A stretch of DNA of 11,347 nt from an uncultured Burkholderiales bacterium (GTDB lineage Bacteria > Pseudomonadota > Gammaproteobacteria > Burkholderiales > Burkholderiaceae_E), in assembly GCA_903898725.1 (NCBI GenBank), contig CAIUGQ010000048.1, positions 1-11,347 on the forward strand, read 5' to 3'. The notes under the pieces are model-generated. The model was not told where the DNA came from and did not search any database. It saw only the letters and a program-made list of their open reading frames with translations. Both the position numbers and the translations under genes were made by a program. Shown here piece after piece: positions 6,363 to 11,347 of the stretch (positions are counted from its first letter, which is position 1; each line of letters begins with the position of its first letter).

Positions 6363-6389
6363 TAAACCGCCCGAGGCCTCGCTGCGCAA
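6359..6389 (-). promoter_or_regulatory. Putative sigma-70 promoter of the receiver-like regulator
   Basis: On the minus strand TAGAAT (6359-6364, five of six consensus) lies 40 bases before the ATG. TTGCGC (6384-6389) is a possible -35 with a long 19-bp spacer. The spacing makes the -35 doubtful; the -10 is more credible. Confidence 0.35.
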
Positions 6390-6413
6390 GGCGTTCCGCT
6401 AAAAAAACGCCTT
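6388..6413. terminator. Hairpin downstream of the DUF3579 gene, weak terminator candidate
   Basis: Arms AAGGCGTT (6388-6395) and AACGCCTT (6406-6413) pair perfectly around a 10-base loop. A run of seven A on the plus strand (T7 on the minus strand) covers part of the loop and right arm rather than following the hairpin, so it is not a textbook terminator for the minus-strand DUF3579 gene that ends at 6441. It sits in the 122-bp gap before the regulator. Confidence 0.35.
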
Positions 6414-6440
6414 TGTACCCAGGAAGTTACGCGCCGAACT

Positions 6441-6785
6441 TCACGCACCGCCAGAACTGATGACCAGCTGCAGGTCATTGTCCCGGGCGAAGTTCAGCAG
6501 AAACGCCAGCGCCATGGGTTCCACCTCGGCGATCGCGGGGTCGACCCGCACGCACTTGTGCTGTCCGAACAGCGCGGGCACGACGAAGGGGGAGTAGTGC
6601 AGGTGCGAGCGGGGGCCGCTGCCGGGAGGCTGGAAGCTGGCCATCACACCCGCCAGCCGATCGGCCCAGTCGCTCGGTCGGAACCCGCGGCCCGAGGACG
6701 TCATCCCGACGATCATGAAAGGCGTCGCCGGCGGCTGGTCGACGGAGGTCGCGGCAACGGTCGGGGACGGGGTGTCGGACGACAT
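6441..6785 (-). CDS. DUF3579 domain protein
   Basis: This 114-residue protein matches the DUF3579 family, a small soluble group found mainly in betaproteobacteria. Recognisable blocks are MIVGMTSSGRGFRPSDWADRL (residues 24-44), HYSPFVVPALF (63-73), KCVRVDPAIAEVEPMA (77-92) and the ending FLLNFARDNDLQL (95-107). The first 23 residues are Ser/Thr/Pro-rich and outside the domain. Initiation at Met24, just before the domain, is possible, and neither ATG has a strong ribosome binding site. The function of the family is not known to me. It is divergent from argD with a 143-bp shared control region. I see no signal peptide or membrane segment. Confidence 0.85.
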   Translation of the reverse strand: MSSDTPSPTVAATSVDQPPATPFMIVGMTSSGRGFRPSDWADRLAGVMASFQPPGSGPRSHLHYSPFVVPALFGQHKCVRVDPAIAEVEPMALAFLLNFARDNDLQLVISSGGA

Positions 6786-6822
6786 CGGCCGGGCGGAACG
6801 CCGGTTCGGGATACAAAGCGAA

Positions 6823-6828
6823 AGTATA
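6823..6828 (-). promoter_or_regulatory. Possible -10 box for the DUF3579 gene
   Basis: On the minus strand TATACT (five of six consensus) lies 37 bases before the ATG at 6785, in an A/T-richer patch (6811-6828) that stands out from GC-rich surroundings. No clear -35 is present. Confidence 0.4.
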
Positions 6829-6857
6829 GCGGCAGCACGGCGCGACTCGTCGGCCGA

Positions 6858-6887
6858 TTCGCCCGCCGGGCGGAAATCCCCTAGAAT
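6858..6887 (+). promoter_or_regulatory. Putative promoter of argD-argF
   Basis: TTCGCC (6858-6863) and TAGAAT (6882-6887) are separated by 18 bp, and the -10 lies 41 bases before the argD ATG. The -10 is good and the -35 poor. GAATTC within 6884-6889 is a palindrome, but it is too short to be called an ArgR site. Confidence 0.4.
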
Positions 6888-6928
6888 TCAGCCTCTTAGG
6901 CCCGAAGCCCTGCCGCGAAGGAACCGCG

Positions 6929-8125
6929 ATGACCGCCGCCAGCCCCGTGATGCCGACCTACGCACCGCAGCCGGTCGCCTTCGAGCGAGGGGACGGCGCG
7001 TGGCTCTACGACACCGACGGGCGGCGCTACCTCGATCTGCTCGCCGGCATCGCGGTCAACACCCTCGGCCACAACCATCCGAGACTGGTCGCGGCGATCG
7101 CCGACCAGGCCTCCAAGATCATCCACACCTCGAACCTGTTCGAGATCCCGCTGCGCCGCCAGCTCGCCCAGCGGCTGGTCGACCTGTCCGGGATGACCAA
7201 CGTCTTCTTCTGCAACTCCGGGCTCGAGGCGAACGAGGCCGCGATCAAGATCGCCCGCAAGTACGGCCACGACCGGGGGATCGACCTGCCCGAGATCGTC
7301 GTCTACGAGAAGGCGTTCCACGGGCGCTCGCTGGCCACGCTGTCGGCGACCGGCAACGACAAGGTCCAGAAGGGCTTCGAGCCGCTGGTGCCCGGCTTCG
7401 TGCGGGTGCCGCTGAACGACATCGACGCGCTGAACCGGATCGCCGCCGAACGGCCGAACGTGGTCGCCGTCTTCCTGGAGGCGATCCAGGGCGAAGGCGG
7501 CATCCAGCCCGCACGCACCGAGTACCTGCGCCAGGTTCGCGCCCTGTGCGACGCCCGCGGCTGGCTGATGATGGTCGACGAGGTGCAGTGCGGCACCGGT
7601 CGGACGGGCAAGTGGTTCGCCCACCAGTGGGCGGGGATCCGCCCCGACGTCATGCCCCTGGCCAAGGGCGTCTCCTCCGGCATCCCGGTGGGCGCGGTCG
7701 TCGCGCACGGCGCCGCGGCCGAGGTGTTCAAGCCGGGCAACCACGGCACGACCTTCGGCGGCAATCCGCTCGCGATGCGGGCCGGGCTGGTCACCATCGA
7801 CGTGATGGAGGAGGACGGCCTGCTCGAGCATGCGACGGCGATGGGCGAGGTCCTGATGGGCGGGCTGCGGCGCGCCCTCGCCGACCTGCCCGGCGTGCGC
7901 GAGGTGCGCGGCACGGGCCTGATGATCGGCATCGAACTCGACCGCCCCTGCAGCGAGGTGGTCGGTCTCGCGCTGAAGGCCGGACTGGTGCTCAACGTCA
8001 CCGCCGACAGCGTCGTGCGCCTGCTGCCGCCGCTCATCCTGTCCCGCGAGCAGGCCGAGCTCGCCGTCGCCACGCTCGCGCCGATCCTGCGCGAGGTCGT
8101 GTCGCGCCCGGTCGCCCGGACCTGA
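6929..8125 (+). CDS. argD: Acetylornithine aminotransferase
   Basis: ArgD makes N-acetylornithine from N-acetylglutamate semialdehyde with glutamate as amino donor; many also act as succinyldiaminopimelate aminotransferases in lysine synthesis. The 398-residue length is normal. Class III PLP aminotransferase signatures are present: LDLLAGIAVNTLGHNHPRL (35-53), FFCNSGLEANEAAIKIARK (93-111, with the phosphate-binding SG), FHGRSLATLSATG (130-142), EAIQGEGGI (184-192), MMVDEVQCGTGRTG (214-227, Asp217) and LAKGVSSGIPVGA (244-256, with Lys246 as the PLP lysine), then HGTTFGGNPLA. AAGGA at 6918-6922, six bases before the ATG, fixes the start. argF follows after 7 bp, so the two form an operon. Ornithine or 4-aminobutyrate aminotransferases are related alternatives, but the argF neighbour makes ArgD most likely. 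Confidence 0.94.
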   Translation: MTAASPVMPTYAPQPVAFERGDGAWLYDTDGRRYLDLLAGIAVNTLGHNHPRLVAAIADQASKIIHTSNLFEIPLRRQLAQRLVDLSGMTNVFFCNSGLEANEAAIKIARKYGHDRGIDLPEIVVYEKAFHGRSLATLSATGNDKVQKGFEPLVPGFVRVPLNDIDALNRIAAERPNVVAVFLEAIQGEGGIQPARTEYLRQVRALCDARGWLMMVDEVQCGTGRTGKWFAHQWAGIRPDVMPLAKGVSSGIPVGAVVAHGAAAEVFKPGNHGTTFGGNPLAMRAGLVTIDVMEEDGLLEHATAMGEVLMGGLRRALADLPGVREVRGTGLMIGIELDRPCSEVVGLALKAGLVLNVTADSVVRLLPPLILSREQAELAVATLAPILREVVSRPVART

Positions 8126-8132
8126 CGGACCC

Positions 8133-9071
8133 ATGGCGATGAGCACGACCCCGATCAGGCATTTCCTGCAGTTCGTCGATTTCGATCGAACCGAGATCGA
8201 GCACCTGTTCGCGCGCACCCGCGTGATCAAGGACCGCTTCAAGCGCTACCAGCCCTACCACCCGCTGGCCGACCGCACGCTGGTGATGATCTTCGAGAAG
8301 CAGTCGACGCGTACGCGCCTGTCGTTCGAGGCCGGCATCCATCAGCTCGGCGGCGCGGGGGTCTACCTGAACACGCGCGACTCGCAGCTCGGACGCGGCG
8401 AGCCGGTGGAGGATGCCGCCCAGGTCATCTCCCGGATGTGCGACCTGGTGATGATCCGCACCTACGAGCAGTCGATCGTCGAGCGCTTCGCCGCGCACTC
8501 GAGGGTGCCGGTGATCAACGGCCTGACCAACGAGTACCACCCCTGCCAGGTGCTGGCGGACGTGTACACCTTCATCGAGCAGCGTGGCCCGATCGCCGGC
8601 CGGACCGTGGCCTGGGTCGGCGATGCGAACAACATGGCCTACACCTGGATCCAGGCGGCCGGCCTGCTCGACTTCCGGATCCGCATCTCGACGCCGCCCG
8701 GCTACCGGGTCGACCCGTCCCGGGTGTCGGCGCGCGATGCCGCGCACCTCGAATGCTTCGACGACCCGATGCAGGCATGCGCGGGCGCCGATCTGGTCAG
8801 CACCGACGTGTGGACGAGCATGGGGTTCGAGGACGAGAGCCGGGACCGGCTGACGGCCTTCGCCGACTGGCAGGTCGATGCCGACATGATGCGGCAGGCC
8901 CGACCCGAGGCGGTGTTCATGCACTGCCTGCCCGCCCACCGCGGCGAGGAAGTGTCCGCCGAGGTGATCGACGGCCCGCAGTCGGTGGTGTGGGACGAGG
9001 CCGAGAACCGTCTGCACGTGCAGAAGGCACTCATGGAGTACCTGCTGCTGGGCCGCGTCTCGGAAGGCTGA
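8133..9071 (+). CDS. argF: Ornithine carbamoyltransferase, anabolic
   Basis: ArgF condenses ornithine with carbamoyl phosphate to give citrulline. The 312-residue length suits the family. The carbamoyl-phosphate motif STRTR is at residues 58-62, within EKQSTRTRLSFEAG. HPCQ (136-139) also contacts carbamoyl phosphate. The ornithine loop DVWTSMG (225-231) and the catalytic HCLPAHRGEE (264-273) with Cys265 are intact. Two ATGs lie two codons apart (8133 and 8139). The second gives the MSTTPIRHFLQF start common in betaproteobacterial homologues and may be the real one. It is co-transcribed with argD. Nothing nearby suggests the catabolic arginine deiminase pathway. Confidence 0.96.
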   Translation: MAMSTTPIRHFLQFVDFDRTEIEHLFARTRVIKDRFKRYQPYHPLADRTLVMIFEKQSTRTRLSFEAGIHQLGGAGVYLNTRDSQLGRGEPVEDAAQVISRMCDLVMIRTYEQSIVERFAAHSRVPVINGLTNEYHPCQVLADVYTFIEQRGPIAGRTVAWVGDANNMAYTWIQAAGLLDFRIRISTPPGYRVDPSRVSARDAAHLECFDDPMQACAGADLVSTDVWTSMGFEDESRDRLTAFADWQVDADMMRQARPEAVFMHCLPAHRGEEVSAEVIDGPQSVVWDEAENRLHVQKALMEYLLLGRVSEG

Positions 9072-9084
9072 GGCGGCCCGCTCA

Positions 9085-9099
9085 GGGGCCCGCGGCCCC
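9085..9099. terminator. Short GC hairpin between argF and a convergent gene, weak terminator candidate
   Basis: GGGGCC and GGCCCC pair around a CGC loop in the 36-bp gap between the convergent stops at 9071 and 9108. The stem is only 6 bp and has no T-tract. Position is the main argument. Confidence 0.3.
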
Positions 9100-9107
9100 G
9101 GGCACGC

Positions 9108-9848
9108 TCAGCGGCACAGGTGCAGGCGTCCGCCGAGGCGCGCGACCACCGGCTCGGCCGTCACCTTGACCGGCGGCGGCAGGCGCCGACCGACCAGCGC
9201 GACCGGCTCGAGCGTGGGCATGAGCGCCACCACACGACGCGCGTGACTCAGGTGCAGGTTCAGCTTGCGGACTTCCGTCAGCACGGCACCCGTGGAGGTC
9301 GGCAGGCCTGAGTCGATCCGGCCCGAGATCTGCACCCAGCGGGGCGATCCGATCACCTGCTCGAAGAGTCCCGTCAGGCGCCGATGCCAGGCGACGCACT
9401 CGTCGAACATCGGTGCCTCGGCGAGTACCGGGAAACCGTAGCGCGGCAGGAGTTCGCGCAGGTCGCGATCGATGGACGGCTGATCGGGATCGAGCAGCGA
9501 CAGCAGCGACGACGCGACGGACTTCTCGATCTGACCGGTCAGCTCGCTGACCTTGAGCAGCACGTCCTCGAAGGCCGGCCGCTCGAGCGATTTCAGGTCC
9601 TGCAGCACGTCGAAGAGCGCCTGCTTGCGCGCCCGGAGCTTGCCGCGCAGCCCGATGTGACGGGCCAGCCGCAGCTGGTAGTCAGCGTCCGTACCGATGT
9701 CGGTGTCGCGCAGCCGCATGAGCAGCCACAGGTGCTGCTCGGCCTGCGATGCGGCACGACGGATCGCCACCGGTGCGGTCAGTTCGAGATCGCGGAGCAG
9801 CCGGTTCAGTTGACCGGCTTCGAGTGCGTGCATGAGGGGACGAGCCAT
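9108..9848 (-). CDS. Protein of unknown function, mainly helical, downstream of the ECF sigma factor
   Basis: I do not recognise this 246-residue protein. Starting at MARPLMHALEAGQL, it is rich in Leu and Arg with heptad-like amphipathic helices to about residue 145 (for example LRGKLRARKQALFDVLQDLK and VLLKVSELTGQIEKSV). A more mixed C-terminal part follows, with SPRWVQISGRIDSGLP, LTEVRKLNLHLSHARRVVALMP and closing beta-like strands (KVTAEPVVARLGGRLHL). No signal peptide, membrane segment or zinc-finger cysteines are visible, so it looks cytoplasmic. The frame stays open upstream to a GTG at 9944, but those 32 residues look non-coding. ATG 9848 is preferred, although it lacks a clear ribosome binding site; Met six codons in (9833) is another option. 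It lies in the same direction as, and after, the sigma factor gene, 197 bp away beyond a strong hairpin. Confidence 0.65.
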   Translation of the reverse strand: MARPLMHALEAGQLNRLLRDLELTAPVAIRRAASQAEQHLWLLMRLRDTDIGTDADYQLRLARHIGLRGKLRARKQALFDVLQDLKSLERPAFEDVLLKVSELTGQIEKSVASSLLSLLDPDQPSIDRDLRELLPRYGFPVLAEAPMFDECVAWHRRLTGLFEQVIGSPRWVQISGRIDSGLPTSTGAVLTEVRKLNLHLSHARRVVALMPTLEPVALVGRRLPPPVKVTAEPVVARLGGRLHLCR

Positions 9849-10045
9849 CGAAGTCGAGGTATTGAGGCATCTTCGACTCGACCCACCCCCTGACTTAGGC
9901 ACTACGGATGGCAGGTGCGACCGCACCGATGGGCGGTGCGGCACTGCGACAGGGGTGTGGCGGACGTGCCGAATGCTCGGCGGCGGCCGCCGCGCATCCG
10001 TACGTCGGTCGGAGGCGGCCGATGCCGCCTCCGACCCGGGAACAC
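9849..10045. other. Intergenic region between the sigma factor and the unknown gene
   Basis: This 197-bp gap has no supported gene. It holds the hairpin at 10007-10036 and a 14-bp GC palindrome at 9980-9993. An AGGGGGTGG-like sequence on the minus strand near 9885-9893 resembles a ribosome binding site, but the ATG it best serves (9870) is out of frame with the unknown gene and opens only a short frame. No zinc-finger anti-sigma frame was found here. Confidence 0.6.
10007..10036 (-). terminator. Hairpin directly after the sigma factor gene
   Basis: Arms of 13 bp (10007-10019 and 10024-10036) pair perfectly around a CGAT loop, 9 bp past the sigma factor stop codon. No T-tract follows on the minus strand, so it may be a partial terminator or an mRNA-stabilising 3' structure. 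It would lower read-through into the unknown gene. Confidence 0.6.
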
Positions 10046-10612
10046 TCAGGCCGGCTCGAGATGCTCGACGAGACGCTCGGCCAGCCGCTTGCGCGCCCGG
10101 TGCAGCCGCACCCAGACGTTGGCCTCGGTGATGTTGAGCTTCTCGCAGACCTCGGGCGTCGCGACACCTTCGATGGCCTGCATCATGAACACCGACCGCA
10201 GCCCTTCGGGCAGCCGCTCGACCTCGTCGACCAGGGCCGCATGCATCCGGCGGCGGGCCACCTCCTGGAGGGGATCGTCGTCATCCGCGGTCGTCGGCTG
10301 GATGGAGGCCGCACGCTCGAGACGCTCGTCGGACGCCTCCTGCCCTTCGTCGGCAGGCGCATCCAGCTTGACGTATCGGGTCTCGCGCCGGAACGCGTCC
10401 TGGATCTTGTGGTTCAGGATGCCGATGAGCCAGGTACGGACAGCGGATTGACCCTGGAAGCTGTGACGCGCGCTCGGTGCGGCGAGCAGCGCGTCCTGCA
10501 CCGTATCCTCGGCGAGGGCCTCGTCGCGGATGCGGCGACGCGCGAAGCGAAGCATCGCGCCTCGATGCACGGCGAGGTCTGCAGTCGGGTCGAGGGCGAA
10601 GGAGGCGGACAT
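10046..10612 (-). CDS. ECF-family RNA polymerase sigma factor (sigma-70 group 4)
   Basis: This 188-residue protein has the two-domain ECF layout. The sigma-2 region is at about 13-80, with RFARRRIRDEALAEDTVQDALL and SAVRTWLIGILNHKIQDAFRRE (-10 recognition and core binding). An acidic linker follows at 83-118 (residues 109-113 are ADDDD). The sigma-4 helix-turn-helix is at about 125-180, with VERLPEGLRSVFMMQAIEGVATPEVCEKLNI and ITEANVWVRLHRARKRLAERL. ATG 10612 is set by GGAG six bases upstream; the open frame continues further upstream, but that part has no protein-like character. Such factors usually have an anti-sigma partner, often a small zinc-binding protein encoded just downstream, and none is visible here. 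The gene is divergent from an OmpR-type regulator. The inducing signal cannot be read from the sequence. Confidence 0.92.
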   Translation of the reverse strand: MSASFALDPTADLAVHRGAMLRFARRRIRDEALAEDTVQDALLAAPSARHSFQGQSAVRTWLIGILNHKIQDAFRRETRYVKLDAPADEGQEASDERLERAASIQPTTADDDDPLQEVARRRMHAALVDEVERLPEGLRSVFMMQAIEGVATPEVCEKLNITEANVWVRLHRARKRLAERLVEHLEPA

Positions 10613-10768
10613 TGCGGACTCCGGATGGGATCGGTTTCGAGCCCGGACGGATGCCGGACTCCATGAGGCTGGACTGTGCAGCCCCCGCATGGCGCCTCCA
10701 TCGCGCCCGGATCTCTTTTCTGTCTCGCCGGATGTCGCCGCGGCCTCGCCGGCCCGCCGTGACCGTTT

Positions 10769-10777
10769 TGATATGCT
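10769..10777 (+). promoter_or_regulatory. Extended -10 promoter of the OmpR-type regulator
   Basis: TGATATGCT fits the extended -10 form TGnTATnnT, 57 bases before the ATG at 10835. The preceding GACCGTTTT patch is A/T-richer than its surroundings. No good -35 is visible, as is common for extended -10 promoters. The 222-bp region 10613-10834 must also contain the sigma factor's promoter, which I could not place. Confidence 0.4.
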
Positions 10778-10834
10778 GCCGCGAGCAGGGCGCGATGCGC
10801 GGCGCGCACACTCTCGCGGCTCCCGGAGAGAACG

Positions 10835-11347
10835 ATGGAACACCGGATACTGGTGGTCGAGGATCAGAAGGACATCGCGGACCTGATCGCGATGCACGTG
10901 CGCGACCTCGGTCACCGCGTCGACTGCGTGCACGACGGCAACGCCGGACTGAAGGCCGCGCAGAGCGGTGACTACTCGATGGTCGTGCTCGACGTGATGC
11001 TGCCCGGGCGCGACGGGCTCGACGTGGTCCGCACGCTCCGCATGGAGCGCAACGCGACGCCGGTGCTGATGCTCACCGCGCGCTCGACCGAGATCGATCG
11101 CGTGCTCGGCCTGGAGCTCGGCGCCGACGACTACCTGACGAAGCCCTTCTCCATCCCCGAGCTGCAGGCCCGGGTGAAGGCCATGCTGCGTCGGCGCGAC
11201 ATGGCACGCCAGCCGACCGAGCCGAGCATCGAGCGGATCACCGCCGGCAACCTGGTGATCGACTGCGCGAGCCGGGACGTGAAGCTGGACGGCCGCTCGC
11301 TGCCGCTGACCTCGAAGGAGTTCGACCTGCTCGCCCACCTCGGGCGA
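10835..11347 (+). CDS. OmpR/PhoB-family response regulator, 3' end missing
   Basis: The frame is open from ATG 10835 to the window edge, giving 171 residues. GGAG six bases upstream of the ATG fixes the start. The receiver domain (residues 3-118) is fully equipped: RILVVEDQKD (Glu9, Asp10), VVLDVMLPGRDGLDVV with phosphoacceptor Asp53, VLMLTARS (Thr81), and GADDYLTKPFSIPEL (Lys103). After a linker, ITAGNLVIDCASRDVKLDGRSLPLTSKEFDLL is the start of the winged-helix DNA-binding domain of the OmpR/PhoB class. The recognition helix lies beyond the window. A histidine kinase gene commonly follows directly downstream. It is divergent from the ECF sigma factor gene, so cross-regulation is possible but not shown. 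Confidence 0.95.
   Translation, partial: MEHRILVVEDQKDIADLIAMHVRDLGHRVDCVHDGNAGLKAAQSGDYSMVVLDVMLPGRDGLDVVRTLRMERNATPVLMLTARSTEIDRVLGLELGADDYLTKPFSIPELQARVKAMLRRRDMARQPTEPSIERITAGNLVIDCASRDVKLDGRSLPLTSKEFDLLAHLGR

Noticed and set aside
6880..6892. Possible ArgR binding site around GAATTC before argD
   Set aside because: Only a six-base palindrome is present; the 18-bp ARG box with its A/T centre is missing.
9384..9893. Plus-strand frame of 169 codons opposite the unknown gene
   Set aside because: Its Arg/Gln/Val-rich composition shows no motifs, and the minus-strand frame is longer and more protein-like.
9849..9944. Extension of the unknown gene to a GTG at 9944
   Set aside because: The added residues (Ser/Gly/Arg/Pro) look non-coding and no ribosome binding site precedes the GTG.
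9895..10167. Small minus-strand frame after and over the sigma factor end, considered as an anti-sigma
   Set aside because: It overlaps the sigma-4 coding region in another frame, is Arg/Ser/Pro-rich, and lacks the His-x3-Cys-x2-Cys zinc-finger pattern.
10613..11338. Upstream extension of the sigma factor frame
   Set aside because: ATG 10612 has a good ribosome binding site and matches the normal ECF length. The extension is antisense to the response regulator.

Overview
The window is GC-rich chromosomal DNA with short intergenic gaps, most likely from a betaproteobacterium of the Burkholderiales type. Three things point there: an EarP gene directly before an EF-P gene whose modification site is Arg32, a DUF3579 gene, and housekeeping proteins of betaproteobacterial character. 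I see no tRNA or rRNA gene, CRISPR array, insertion sequence, phage gene or integrase. This is mostly a core-genome region with a few odd genes in it.

Layout. At 1-347 (+) is the end of a protein with an OmpA-like C-terminal domain. A hairpin separates it from a convergent yaaA (377-1149, -), which carries a single-base frameshift near 911-914. Divergent from yaaA runs a co-directional block of five genes: an orphan PIN-domain protein (1206-1721), a methionine-type aminotransferase (1746-2912), a LEA/WHy-domain lipoprotein (2915-3448), earP (3469-4686) and efp (4715-5275). A strong inverted repeat (5356-5387) closes this block against two minus-strand genes: a 301-residue double-receiver-like regulator (5413-6318) and a DUF3579 protein (6441-6785). 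Divergent from DUF3579 is the arginine pair argD-argF (6929-9071, +). Then come an unrecognised minus-strand gene (9108-9848) and an ECF-type sigma factor (10046-10612, -). Divergent from the sigma factor is an OmpR-family response regulator that runs off the window end (10835-11347, +).

How the genes work together. EarP rhamnosylates Arg32 of EF-P, so 3469-5275 is an enzyme-substrate pair that relieves ribosome stalling at polyproline. ArgD and ArgF catalyse successive parts of arginine synthesis (N-acetylornithine formation, then ornithine to citrulline). The right end is regulatory: an ECF sigma factor and an OmpR-type regulator share a 222-bp divergent control region.

Points that stand out: the yaaA frameshift; a 12-bp tandem repeat coding an (LSLP)n insert near the EarP C-terminus; a regulator whose receiver has Glu in place of the phosphoacceptor Asp and a second degenerate receiver-like half; a palindrome over that regulator's putative promoter; and an ECF sigma factor with no recognisable anti-sigma gene, followed by an unknown gene. 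I found no clear new multi-gene system. The best candidates for something undescribed are the double pseudo-receiver and the sigma factor plus unknown gene pair.
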